From contig CAMDDJ010000017.1 in the NCBI GenBank assembly GCA_945891385.1, positions 1 through 61,497 on the forward strand: 61,497 bases of DNA. Reading direction: 5' to 3'. Source of the stretch: Candidatus Kuenenia stuttgartensis (GTDB lineage Bacteria > Planctomycetota > Planctomycetia > Pirellulales > UBA1268). The notes below the pieces were generated by a model. The model worked only from the letters and a program-made list of their open reading frames with translations, had not been told where the DNA came from and did not search any database. Shown one piece after another: positions 37,049 to 45,482 of the stretch. Position numbers and translations under genes: made by a program. Position 1 is the first letter of the stretch. Every line of letters starts with the position of its first letter.

Positions 37049-38491
37049 TCAGTCGGAGCCGTTCCACTTCGGATTGGGCACAGGCATCTGGGCCCCGGTT
37101 TCGACGAGCCAGGCATCGAGGGTCGCTCGGAGAGCCGTGCGGCGTTCAGGCTCGGCGGCGGCGAGGTCCGTGGTCTCGCCGGGGTCGGTCGCGAGGTCGT
37201 AGAGCTCGTCGCGGTCGTCCTCATAGAAGTGGACGAGCCGCCAGGTACCCGCCAGGACCGCCGAGTAGGGCGTGGCGCCCCCGGGATGGTAGTGCGGGTA
37301 GTGCCAGAACAGCGCGTCGCGGTCGAGGACGCCCCCGGCAAGAACGTCCGAGAGATCGCGGCCGTCGAGCGGCTGGTCGGGATCGGGACTGACACCGGTC
37401 AACGCCAGGATCGTGACCGGGATGTCGGGCGTGATCGCCGGCACGGCGGTGGTGCTGCCCGGTTGGGTGACGCCCGGCCAGGAGATGATCAGTGGCACCC
37501 GGACTCCCGCTTCATAGGCGGAGCCCTTGCCGGCCCGCAGGGGCCGGTTGTCGGTCACCCAGGCAAGGCCGCCGTTGTCGCTGGTGAAGACGATCGCGGT
37601 CCGCTCGCGGATGCCGTGGGCTTCGAGCGTGTCGAGGATGCGGCCGAGGGCGTCGTCGACGCTCTCCACCATCGCGGCGTAGGTCGGTTTCCAGGGAGAC
37701 TGATTCGGCGGCCGCTGCGTTTCGAAGCGGGCCGTCACGTCCGGCTTCCCCTGCAGCGGCGTGTGCACGCAGTAATGGGGGAGGTAGAGAAAGAAGGGAT
37801 CCTCGCGGTGCTCGGTGATGAACCGGACGGCCTCGGCCGCTTCCCGGTCGGTGAGGTATTCGCCCTCCGGGCCGTCGGAGAGCGTGGGAATTCCGTAGGG
37901 CGAGAAGTAGCTCGGCGGATGCCCTTTGTCGCAGCCACCGATGCTCTCGTCGAAGCCTTGATGTTCGGGAAAGAACCGCCGACTGCCCAGGTGCCACTTG
38001 CCGATGCTCGCCGTCGCGTAGCCGGCCGCCCGGAGCCGCTCGGCCAGGGTGGTCGCTTCCAGCGGCAGGTGCTTCGTCCAGTCGGGCGGCAGCAGTTTGG
38101 CGTCGGGCTTGTCGTGACCGGCGATCCAGTCGGTGAGGTGGAGCCGGGCCGGATACTGCCCGGTCATGAGTGCGGCCCGCGAGGGCGAGCAGACGGTGCA
38201 CGCGGCGTAGCCACGGGTGAACCGCATCCCCTCGGCTGCAAGCCGGTCGACGGCCGGGGTTTCGTAGGCAAGGCTGCCCTGGCAGGCCAGGTCCCGCCAG
38301 CCGAGATCGTCCACGAGCACCACGATCACATTGGGAGGGCGGCCGGTGCCCGAGGCGGCGGGCTGAGCCTCGGCCTGACAGGCAATCCCGGACCATACTG
38401 CCAGGCAGGCTGGCACGAGCCCCGTCAGTCGAATCCAACCGTTCGCCCGAAAGATCGACGGCACCGTGGCTCTCTCCGGGGACAACGCCAT
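37049..38491 (-). CDS. Secreted sulfatase (type I, formylglycine)
   Basis: A 480-residue sulfatase with a signal peptide (about 1-42, ending IACQAEAQPA). The metal site begins with NVIVVLVDDLGWRDL. The formylglycine motif is CSPSRAALMTG, in which the cysteine is oxidised by a sulfatase-modifying enzyme. Further family blocks are ASIGKWHLG, FFLYLPHYCVHTPLQ and FTSDNGGLAW. It would hydrolyse sulfate esters, probably on polysaccharides, outside the cytoplasm. The ATG at 38491 opens the signal peptide; the frame extends to 38536. It is the only minus-strand member of the sulfatase/propeller/ThuA neighbourhood and precedes pgk. Confidence 0.92.
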   Translation of the reverse strand: MALSPERATVPSIFRANGWIRLTGLVPACLAVWSGIACQAEAQPAASGTGRPPNVIVVLVDDLGWRDLACQGSLAYETPAVDRLAAEGMRFTRGYAACTVCSPSRAALMTGQYPARLHLTDWIAGHDKPDAKLLPPDWTKHLPLEATTLAERLRAAGYATASIGKWHLGSRRFFPEHQGFDESIGGCDKGHPPSYFSPYGIPTLSDGPEGEYLTDREAAEAVRFITEHREDPFFLYLPHYCVHTPLQGKPDVTARFETQRPPNQSPWKPTYAAMVESVDDALGRILDTLEAHGIRERTAIVFTSDNGGLAWVTDNRPLRAGKGSAYEAGVRVPLIISWPGVTQPGSTTAVPAITPDIPVTILALTGVSPDPDQPLDGRDLSDVLAGGVLDRDALFWHYPHYHPGGATPYSAVLAGTWRLVHFYEDDRDELYDLATDPGETTDLAAAEPERRTALRATLDAWLVETGAQMPVPNPKWNGSD

Positions 38492-38642
38492 AGTCACGCA
38501 GATCTCTATCCTCCGGCGCCCCGTCATTCTGAGCAACCAGCGAGCCGGGCCGTCGAGTGTGTGAACGACCGAATCGGTCGGTACACTTTCCTGTTCGTGT
38601 GTGTCCGGAAGGCTCGGACAACCTCAGGCCGGGAGCATAGGG

Positions 38643-39944
38643 ATGCGGTGGAATGTCGTCGTGGCCGGTGGGTGGCTGGCATTGCTCACATGGAACTCTC
38701 TCCAGGCCGACAACTGGCCGAACTGGCGGGGCCTCGGTCTGGATGGCACCGCCCAAGGGTCGGGCTACGTCGATTCCTGGGGTCCGGAGGAGCATGTTCG
38801 CTGGCGGATCCCCCTGCCGGGCCTCGGGGCCAGCACCCCTGCCGTGTGGGGTGACCGGATCGTGCTCACCTGCGGCATCGATGGCAGGGACGCGGTGATC
38901 TGTCTCGACCGGTCGGGCCAGGAGCGGTGGCGGCAGGAGTTGGGGGCAGAGCGGCCGGGCAAACACAAGAAAGCCACCGGCTGCAATCCATCGCCCATCA
39001 CCGACGGGGAGCACGTGTGGGTCTATTTCAAGAGCGGGGAGTTGGCCTGCCTGAAGCTCGCCGACGGTGGCGTCGTGTGGAAGACAAATCTCCAGGAGCA
39101 GTTCGGGGAGGACACGCTCTGGTGGGATCTCGGCACATCACCCGTGCTCACGTCCAAGGCCGTGGTCGTGGCGGTGATGCAGACCGGCCCGAGTTACCTG
39201 GTGGCCTTCGACCGTGGGACGGGCCAACTCCTCTGGAAGCACGATCGCCACCTTGACGCGCCGGAAGAAGCCGCCCAGAGCTACACGACCCCGCTGGTGC
39301 TGGCGGGCGAACCGGCCCGCGGCGAACCGACCGAAATGCTCGTGGTGCTCGGGGCCGACCACGTCACCGCCCATGACGCCGCCGACGGAACGGAACTCTG
39401 GCGGGTGGGCGGGCTCAATCCCGACGGCAACACCTTCTTCCGCTCGATCGCATCGCCCGTCGCGGCCGGCGATCTGATCATCGCCCCCTATGCCCGCGGC
39501 GGTACGATCACCGCCATCCGGCGGGGTGGCACGGGCGACGTGACCGCCAGCCATGTGGCGTGGGTTCGCAATGATCTCGGCGCCGACGTGCCGACGCCCG
39601 CTGCGCAGGCCGGCCGGGTGGTGGTCTGCACCGACAAGGGGCGGGTCGTCTGCCTCGAGGCCGCCACGGGTGAAACCCTCTGGCAAGAGGAGCTGCCGAA
39701 GAATCGCAACGCCTACAGCGCCTCGCCGGTCCTTGTGGGCGGCAAGGTGCTTGTCACCCGCGAGGACGGTCGCTCGGTGTTCCTCACGCCTCCCGAGACA
39801 GGTGGCCGGGCAACGCTGGCAGGCGCGGGCGAGGTCGGCGAGATGACCGTTGCCACGCCGGTCTGCGTCGATGGCGAGATTTTCCTTCGCACCCACGATT
39901 CACTCTGGTGCATCGGGGAACAGGCCCCCGCGTCCCGTCCCTGA
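38643..39944 (+). CDS. Secreted PQQ-like beta-propeller protein
   Basis: A 433-residue protein with a signal sequence (WNVVVAGGWLALLTWNSLQA) and repeated propeller blades of the PQQ/BamB type. Typical blade ends are ICLDRSGQERWRQEL, ACLKLADGGVVWKTNL, VAFDRGTGQLLWKHD, TAHDAADGTELWRVGG and VCLEAATGETLWQEEL. The opening NWPNWRGLGLDG is characteristic of a planctomycete subgroup. No catalytic residues of quinoprotein dehydrogenases are evident, so binding or scaffolding is as likely as catalysis. It is followed 35 bases later by a ThuA protein on the same strand, suggesting an operon with that gene and the following sulfatase. Confidence 0.87.
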   Translation: MRWNVVVAGGWLALLTWNSLQADNWPNWRGLGLDGTAQGSGYVDSWGPEEHVRWRIPLPGLGASTPAVWGDRIVLTCGIDGRDAVICLDRSGQERWRQELGAERPGKHKKATGCNPSPITDGEHVWVYFKSGELACLKLADGGVVWKTNLQEQFGEDTLWWDLGTSPVLTSKAVVVAVMQTGPSYLVAFDRGTGQLLWKHDRHLDAPEEAAQSYTTPLVLAGEPARGEPTEMLVVLGADHVTAHDAADGTELWRVGGLNPDGNTFFRSIASPVAAGDLIIAPYARGGTITAIRRGGTGDVTASHVAWVRNDLGADVPTPAAQAGRVVVCTDKGRVVCLEAATGETLWQEELPKNRNAYSASPVLVGGKVLVTREDGRSVFLTPPETGGRATLAGAGEVGEMTVATPVCVDGEIFLRTHDSLWCIGEQAPASRP

Positions 39945-39979
39945 ACGTCGGTTCCTCGCTCCCTCCGGAGGCCGTTTCG

Positions 39980-41035
39980 ATGCCGCTTCGCCTGCTGACC
40001 GGGTGCCAGAGCCTCGCGCTCCTTCTCGCCGTCCTGTCCGCAGCCCGCGGCGCGGATGAGACGTCGTCCCCCGCCCGGTTGCTGGCCGTGAGCGTGACGA
40101 CCGGTTTCCGCCACAGGTCGATCGAGTCGGCCGAAGCCGTGCTCGAGTCGCTCGGCCGGGAGAGCGGCCTGTATCACCTCGACTTTCTCCGGATGCCTCC
40201 GGGCGACAAGGAGGATCCGGCCTGGCAGGAGCGACTCGCCGATCAGTTCGCCAAGGCATTCGATCCCGAGGTGTTGGCTGACTTCGACGGCGTCATGTTC
40301 GTCAGCACGACCGGAGAATTGCCGGTGCCCGATCTGGCGGGCTTCCTCGCCTGGCTCCGTTCGGGCAAGGCGTTTGTCGGCTTCCACGCCGCCAGCGACA
40401 CCTTCAAGAGTTCGGACGCATTCACCGAAATGGTCGGCGGCCACTTCGCGGGGCATCCTTGGACGGCAGGCAAGGAGCACGGCTTCGTTGTCCACGAGCC
40501 TGACCATCCGTTGACCGCGATGTTCGCCCCGCGATTTCGCCTGCAAGATGAGATCTACCAATACGACGGCCGGTACGTTCCCGAAAACCTGCGGGTGCTC
40601 GTGAGCCTCGACATGGCCGCCAGCCAGCCGCGGGAGCCGTGGCATGTGCCCGTCTCCTGGGTGCGCGACTACGGCCAGGGCCGGGTCTTCTACACGAACT
40701 TCGGCCACAACGACGCCACCTGGAACGACCCCGCCTTCCAGAGGCACGCGACCCAGGGCATCGCCTGGGCCATCGGTCGATTCGATGCCCCCGCCGATCC
40801 GAATCCCGAGGTGCAGGCGGCAGCGTATCTCAGGAGTGTGATCGCCGCCGCGCCGGGACTCACCGACGCCGAGCGATCAGTCCTGGCAGCCGCGGCCGAG
40901 GCCAGGGTCGCCGCTGACCCCGCCTGGGCCGTGGGCCTGCGGCCGTTGCTCGAAGAACTCAGGAGCCTCGAGCCGGCCGACCGCAAGGCCGTGTACGACC
41001 GGGTCCTCGCGGCGATCCACGACGGACGGCCGTGA
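39980..41035 (+). CDS. Secreted ThuA-domain protein
   Basis: A 351-residue protein with a signal peptide (about 1-23, ending LSAARGADE) and a ThuA-like glutamine-amidotransferase fold (about 30-250). Matching segments are VSVTTGFRHRSIESAEAVLE, FDGVMFVSTTGELPVPD, GFHAASDTFKSSDAFTEMVGG and GRVFYTNFGHNDATWNDP. It shares this fold with the first part of the 6383 gene. A helical tail of about 90 residues follows. ThuA proteins of planctomycetes are thought to act on sugars such as trehalose or related 3-keto compounds. GGAGG (39967-39971) supports the ATG at 39980. It lies 35 bases after the propeller gene and 36 before a sulfatase. Confidence 0.88.
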   Translation: MPLRLLTGCQSLALLLAVLSAARGADETSSPARLLAVSVTTGFRHRSIESAEAVLESLGRESGLYHLDFLRMPPGDKEDPAWQERLADQFAKAFDPEVLADFDGVMFVSTTGELPVPDLAGFLAWLRSGKAFVGFHAASDTFKSSDAFTEMVGGHFAGHPWTAGKEHGFVVHEPDHPLTAMFAPRFRLQDEIYQYDGRYVPENLRVLVSLDMAASQPREPWHVPVSWVRDYGQGRVFYTNFGHNDATWNDPAFQRHATQGIAWAIGRFDAPADPNPEVQAAAYLRSVIAAAPGLTDAERSVLAAAAEARVAADPAWAVGLRPLLEELRSLEPADRKAVYDRVLAAIHDGRP

Positions 41036-41071
41036 TCCGCGAGCGACGGCGGCTCTGGCGAAAGGGGGAGC

Positions 41072-42601
41072 ATGAGGATGAACGGAATGCGGCTGGCCAT
41101 CGTGTCCCTGGTGGTGGTCGTGACGGGCCTCGTTGGGGCGACGACGTCGACCGCCCGGCCGCCCAACATCGTCTTGTTTCTCTGCGACGATCTCGGCACG
41201 GGCGACCTTTCGGTGCTCGGCAGCCGCGAGATTCGCACCCCGAACATCGACGCCCTGTTTGCCCAGGGCACCCGGCTGACCCGGCATTGGGCCGGTAATG
41301 CGGTGTGCGCGCCGAGCCGCTGCGTGCTGTTGACCGGCCGGCATCCAGGCCATGCCGTCGTCCGCAGCAACCGGGAATTCAAGCCCGAGGGGCAGGCTCC
41401 GATGCCGGCCGGCACGGTCACCCTCGTGGGACTCCTGCACGAGGCCGGTTATGCCACGGGTGGCTTCGGCAAGTGGGGCCTGGGCGCTCCGGGCAGCGAC
41501 TCCGATCCGGTGGCCTGCGGCTTCGATCGCTTCTTCGGCTACAACTGCCAGCGGGAGGCCCACAGCTTCTACCCGACGCACCTCTGGGACAATCGAGAGC
41601 GGGTGGAACTGGAAAACCCGGCGCTCTCGGGCGATCCACAGGTGGCCCGGGCCGGCCGAATCGCCGCCGAACCGCCGCCGGGTGACGGAGCATTCGCCCG
41701 GTTTGCCGGCACCCAGTATTCGGCCGATCTGATCGCGGAACAGCAGCTCGCCTTCGTTCGCGAACATGCCGCCGAGCCGTTTTTTCTGTATGTGCCCACC
41801 ACCGTTCCGCATCTGGCGCTCCAGGTGCCGGCCGCCGAGCCGTCGCTGGCCGACTACCGTCGCCACTTTGGCGAGGAACGACCCTATCTCGGTGGCGGCG
41901 GCTACGTGCCCTGCCAGCGGCCGCTGGCCACCTACGCGGCGATGATCACCCGCATGGATCGCGAGGTCGGGCGGCTGGTGGCCCTGCTCGATGAACTCGG
42001 ACTCTCCGACGAGACGATCTTCGTCTTCACGAGCGACAACGGGGCGACGTTTCCCGGGTGCGGCGGCCTCGACACCGCGCGGCTGAAAAGCAACGGGGAT
42101 CTGCGGCAGTGGAAAGGGTCGCCCTACGAAGGCGGCCTGCGAGTGCCCGCGGTCGTGGTCTGGCCGGGTCGGATACCAGCCGGCGGGGTGATCGATGGGA
42201 TCACCGGCTTTGAAGACTGGCTGCCGACGCTCCTGGACCTCGCCGGACTCGCCGATCGCATTCCTGCCGGGCTCGACGGCACGAGCCTTGCCGCGGCGGT
42301 GCAGGGCCTCGCACCGGCTCCTGTGGGGAGAATCCTGTATCGGGAACTGACCGAGGGGCGGTGGCAGGCCGTCACGGACGGCCGCTGGAAGGCGGTTCGA
42401 CAGGCCGTGGGGCCTAAGCAGGCCGATCGGGCCCGGCCGACGGAACTCTACGATCTGGCTGCCGACCCCGGCGAAGCGTACGACCTGGCGGCCGAGCAGC
42501 CGGACATCGTCCGAGCCCTCGAGGCCGCGATGCAGCGGGAGCATGTCCCGCATCCCGCCTGGCCGCTGCCCTTCGCCGACACCCGTCCGGCGAACGACTG
42601 A
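41072..42601 (+). CDS. Secreted arylsulfatase A-type sulfatase
   Basis: A 509-residue sulfatase with a signal peptide (about 1-29, LAIVSLVVVVTGLVGATTS). Motifs: NIVLFLCDDLGTGDLSVLG for calcium, the formylglycine site CAPSRCVLLTGR, GGFGKWGLGAPG, FFLYVPTTVPHLALQVP and FTSDNGATFPG. It is only distantly similar to the sulfatase at 37049 and closer to arylsulfatase A-type enzymes. AGGGGGAG lies immediately before the ATG at 41072; ATGs at 41078 and 41087 have better spacing and are alternatives. It is the last of three closely spaced plus-strand genes for secreted carbohydrate-active proteins. Confidence 0.92.
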   Translation: MRMNGMRLAIVSLVVVVTGLVGATTSTARPPNIVLFLCDDLGTGDLSVLGSREIRTPNIDALFAQGTRLTRHWAGNAVCAPSRCVLLTGRHPGHAVVRSNREFKPEGQAPMPAGTVTLVGLLHEAGYATGGFGKWGLGAPGSDSDPVACGFDRFFGYNCQREAHSFYPTHLWDNRERVELENPALSGDPQVARAGRIAAEPPPGDGAFARFAGTQYSADLIAEQQLAFVREHAAEPFFLYVPTTVPHLALQVPAAEPSLADYRRHFGEERPYLGGGGYVPCQRPLATYAAMITRMDREVGRLVALLDELGLSDETIFVFTSDNGATFPGCGGLDTARLKSNGDLRQWKGSPYEGGLRVPAVVVWPGRIPAGGVIDGITGFEDWLPTLLDLAGLADRIPAGLDGTSLAAAVQGLAPAPVGRILYRELTEGRWQAVTDGRWKAVRQAVGPKQADRARPTELYDLAADPGEAYDLAAEQPDIVRALEAAMQREHVPHPAWPLPFADTRPAND

Positions 42602-42669
42602 CACGGCGATCGCCGGAGCGTGTATTCTTGGCCCCCACGAAGACCAGGCGGGGCGGCATTCGGGACGGC

Positions 42670-42912
42670 ATGAGCCAAGAGAACCAACACGATCCGCACG
42701 ACCCGGCCCTCACTCCGAGCCGACTTGGCCTTGGTCTGTTCGCAGCGTACGTCGCTCTCTACGGCGGGTTCATGGTTCTCGTGCTCGTCCGTCCCGACCT
42801 GTTGGCCATGAGGCCTTTCGGTGGAGTCAACCTCGCGATTATCGCGGGGCTGGGGCTGATCGGAGCGGCCGTGGCGCTCTCGGCCGTCTACATGATCGCG
42901 CGGTCCGAATAG
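42670..42912 (+). CDS. DUF485 small membrane protein
   Basis: An 80-residue protein with two hydrophobic helices (LGLFAAYVALYGGFMVLVLV and IIAGLGLIGAAVALSAVYMI) and a polar N-terminus. Size, topology and position directly before an acetate-type symporter match the DUF485 (YjcH) family, which is regularly paired with ActP. It lies 19 bases before the symporter and probably acts with it or helps its assembly. The ATG at 42670 is chosen; an earlier in-frame start at 42628 lacks support. Confidence 0.8.
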   Translation: MSQENQHDPHDPALTPSRLGLGLFAAYVALYGGFMVLVLVRPDLLAMRPFGGVNLAIIAGLGLIGAAVALSAVYMIARSE

Positions 42913-42931
42913 GCGTCCTCTCGCCCTGCCC

Positions 42932-44671
42932 ATGCTCTACGAAACCTCACCCCTGGCGGTCGGCATCTTTGCGGCCTTCGTAGCCGGCGTGCTCTGGCTC
43001 TCGTTTCGCCTGGGCCGCAAGGGGCAGTCGGCCCAGGGCTACTACGCCGCCCACGGCCAGGTGCATTGGTTCGTCAACGGCGTCGCGTTCGCGGGTGACT
43101 ACCTTTCCGCGGCCTCGTTTCTCGGCATCTGCGGGATGATCGCCTTTTCCGGCTACGACGGCTTTCTCTACTCGATCGGCTTTCTGGCTGGATGGGTGGT
43201 GGCGCTGTTCGTGATCGCCGAACCGATCAAGTCGCTCGGAAGATTCACCTTTGCCGACGCCCTCGACGCCCGGTTCAACAGCCGCGGCATCAAACTGGCC
43301 GTCGCGATATCCACGCTGGTGGTGAGCATCTTCTACCTGATCCCGCAGATGGTCGGGGCCGGCTCGCTCGTGACGCCGCTCTTGGGTCTGCCGCACGCCG
43401 TCGGGGTGATTCTCGTGGGAGTGGCCGTCACCATGATCGTGGTCACGGCCGGCATGGTCTCGACCACGTGGGTGCAGTTCATCAAAGGCTCCCTGTTGGT
43501 GCTCTTCTGCGGCGTTCTGACCGTGCTGATTCTCCAGCGGGGCCTCGTCGTGAATGCCGGCCGACCAGGGCCGGTCGATCTGACCCCACAGGTCCACACG
43601 GTTTGCCGCGACGGAACGGTGCTCGTCGACGGTCAACCGCAGACCAGAGACCACGACCTCCGGCCCGTCGGCACGATCAGCCGGCTCCCTGAGCGGTTCG
43701 CTGATCGGGAGGCGACCGGCCCGCTTGGGCCGTTGGCCTACCTCGCGGCCCTCGAGGATTCGACGATCATCACCTGGAACAAGACGACCCGGGTGGACGA
43801 TCAGGGGACGCACGTCACCTTCACCCCCCAGGAACGGCCGGCCGCTGACCTCTTGCGACCCGGCGGGTATTTCAAGGGGTTGGCCAGCGGCACCCTGGCC
43901 GGCCGGCTCGACTTTGCCAGTCTGATGCTGGCCCTGTTCTGTGGCACCGCGTCGCTCCCCCACATCCTGATCCGCTACTACACCGTCAAGGACGCCGCCG
44001 CCGCCCGCCGCAGCACCGTGGTCGGCATCGCTGCGATCGGCTTCTTCTACGTCCTCACTCTCTACCTCGGCCTCGGAGCCATGACGAGCGGCGGCCTCGA
44101 TCCCACCGACACGAACATGGCGGCACCGCTCCTGGCGAAGTCGTTCAGTGAGATCCTGTTCGCCGTCATCTCGGCGATCGCCTTCACGACCGTGCTGGGC
44201 ACGGTCAGCGGCCTGATCATGGCCGGCAGCGGCGCCGTGGCCCACGACCTCGTGGAAAACGTCTGCGGGATCCAGATGACGGATCATGAGAAGGTGCGGG
44301 TTGGCAAGATCGCGGCGGTCGGTCTGGGAATCGTGGCGATGGCGTTGGGCATCCTGTTCAAGGGATTCAACGTCGGATTCCTGGTCGGCTGGGCCTTCAA
44401 CATCGCCGCCAGCGCGAACCTCCCGGCCCTCGTGATGCTCCTGTTCTGGCCCCGGACCACGAAGCAGGGGATCACCGCCGCCGTCACCGTCGGGATGCTC
44501 GCCTCGCTGGGCTGGATCCTGCTCTCGGCCGACACTTTCGAAAAGGTGTATGGTGTTCCGGGAGCCCTGGCGCCGATGCCGTTCAGCCAGCCCGGCCTGG
44601 TCACGATCCCGCTCGGATTCGTCGTTCTCGTCGTCGTGTCGCTCCTCACGCCCGCCCCTACCCGCCGCTGA
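42932..44671 (+). CDS. actP: Sodium:solute symporter, ActP-like
   Basis: A 579-residue integral membrane protein of the sodium:solute symporter family with about thirteen helices. It begins with SPLAVGIFAAFVAGVLWLSF and shows GQVHWFVNGVAFAGDYLSAASFLG, YDGFLYSIGFLAGW and GTASLPHILIRYYTV, all typical of the acetate permease ActP. A soluble insertion of about 120 residues (roughly 205-325), between two helices, is larger than in the E. coli protein. With the DUF485 gene just upstream it probably imports acetate or another short carboxylate, which would feed the ackA/Pta-type pair at 10785-12904 elsewhere in the window. Confidence 0.85.
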   Translation: MLYETSPLAVGIFAAFVAGVLWLSFRLGRKGQSAQGYYAAHGQVHWFVNGVAFAGDYLSAASFLGICGMIAFSGYDGFLYSIGFLAGWVVALFVIAEPIKSLGRFTFADALDARFNSRGIKLAVAISTLVVSIFYLIPQMVGAGSLVTPLLGLPHAVGVILVGVAVTMIVVTAGMVSTTWVQFIKGSLLVLFCGVLTVLILQRGLVVNAGRPGPVDLTPQVHTVCRDGTVLVDGQPQTRDHDLRPVGTISRLPERFADREATGPLGPLAYLAALEDSTIITWNKTTRVDDQGTHVTFTPQERPAADLLRPGGYFKGLASGTLAGRLDFASLMLALFCGTASLPHILIRYYTVKDAAAARRSTVVGIAAIGFFYVLTLYLGLGAMTSGGLDPTDTNMAAPLLAKSFSEILFAVISAIAFTTVLGTVSGLIMAGSGAVAHDLVENVCGIQMTDHEKVRVGKIAAVGLGIVAMALGILFKGFNVGFLVGWAFNIAASANLPALVMLLFWPRTTKQGITAAVTVGMLASLGWILLSADTFEKVYGVPGALAPMPFSQPGLVTIPLGFVVLVVVSLLTPAPTRR

Positions 44672-44687
44672 GTGCGGCGCGGCTCCC

Positions 44688-45236
44688 ATGCCCCGCAAGA
44701 AACCCGCCCCGCCTCGCCGGCCGGTGATCCGCTGCTCCGCCGCCCACCTCGAGGCGATCCGCGAGATCTACAACGACGCGATCGTCAACACGACCGCCCT
44801 CTACGAATACGCGCCGCGATCGACGGAGACGATGCGGGAGTGGCTCGCGGTCAGGGAACGGGATTCGATTCCTGTGATCGGCATCGAATGGGAGCCGGGC
44901 GTACTGGCGGGCTTCGCCACCTGGGGGCCATTCCGGCCTCGGGCGGCCTACAAGTATTCGGCCGAGCACTCGGTCTACGTGGCCGAGCGATTCCGGGGCG
45001 AAGGGATCGGCCGGCAACTGATGCAGGCGATCGTCACCGAGGCGACGCGGGCCGAACTGCACATGCTCGTGGCAGGCATCGACGCCTCGAATGTCGCGAG
45101 CATCGCCCTCCACAGTTCGCTCGGGTTTCGCTGCTGCGGCACCGTCCGCGAGGCTGGATTCAAGTTCGGTCGCTGGCTCGATCTCGAGTTCTGGCAGCTG
45201 ATCCTGCCAACCCCGGCAACACCCGTCGAAGGCTGA
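44688..45236 (+). CDS. GNAT acetyltransferase, phosphinothricin-type
   Basis: A 182-residue N-acetyltransferase of the PAT/Bar branch of GNAT enzymes. Family features are IREIYNDAIVNTTALYEYAP, the AGFATWGPFRPRAAYKYSAE strand pair, the acetyl-CoA loop VAERFRGEGIGRQLMQAIV, and IDASNVASIALHSSLGFRCC. A basic, proline-rich N-terminus of 14 residues precedes the fold. It starts 16 bases after the symporter stop and may be co-transcribed. The natural substrate is unknown; family members acetylate amino acids or analogues such as methionine sulfoximine. Two copies of the dispersed repeat follow its stop. Confidence 0.87.
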   Translation: MPRKKPAPPRRPVIRCSAAHLEAIREIYNDAIVNTTALYEYAPRSTETMREWLAVRERDSIPVIGIEWEPGVLAGFATWGPFRPRAAYKYSAEHSVYVAERFRGEGIGRQLMQAIVTEATRAELHMLVAGIDASNVASIALHSSLGFRCCGTVREAGFKFGRWLDLEFWQLILPTPATPVEG

Positions 45237-45257
45237 TCGCGGTGCCCCCTGGCGAGA

Positions 45258-45340
45258 CACCGGCTCGGGGCGGCAAAAGTCGCGTCGCGGGCGAGGATAC
45301 GCCCCGATTGCTCCGCGAGCGTTCGCCGACCCCTCGCCTC
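45258..45340 (+). repeat. Dispersed intergenic repeat, copy 2 (short form)
   Basis: An 83-base copy running from CACCGGCTCGGGGCGGCAAA, through GTCGCGTCGCGGGCGAGGAT, to CCGACCCCTCGCCTC. It lacks the GGTCGGAGGACCGAC insert of the long form. It lies between the convergent acetyltransferase and oxidoreductase genes, in tandem with copy 3, 99 bases start to start. Confidence 0.75.
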
Positions 45341-45356
45341 GGGTCAGCTCTGGGTC

Positions 45357-45438
45357 GTCGGCTCGGGGCGGCAAAAGTCGCGTCGCGGGCGAGGCACGCC
45401 CCGATTGCTCCGCGAGCGTTCGCCGACCCCTCGCCTCC
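45357..45438 (+). repeat. Dispersed intergenic repeat, copy 3 (short form)
   Basis: A tandem, same-orientation copy of the short form, nearly identical to copy 2. It has GAGGCACGCC where copy 2 has GAGGATACGCC. Both copies are followed by a GGTCAGC sequence, so the duplicated unit extended slightly beyond the element. Confidence 0.75.
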
Positions 45439-45451
45439 CGGTCAGCCGTGG

Positions 45452-45472
45452 CCGCAGGCTTGCAGCCTGCGG
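45452..45472. terminator. Hairpin between convergent genes
   Basis: CCGCAGGC and GCCTGCGG form a perfect eight-base stem around TTGCA. It lies 10 bases beyond the stop of the minus-strand oxidoreductase and 215 bases after the acetyltransferase, so it may terminate both. No T-run follows. Confidence 0.5.
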
Positions 45473-45482
45473 AATCCGGCCC

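Noticed and set aside
42947-44698. 583-codon open frame on the minus strand, rich in His, Asp and Arg
   Set aside because: Antisense shadow of the ActP-like symporter; its composition is that of a complement of hydrophobic codons.
45258-45438. CRISPR-like tandem repeat
   Set aside because: Two copies of 83 bases with a 16-base gap and no cas genes; the unit matches the dispersed repeat family instead.
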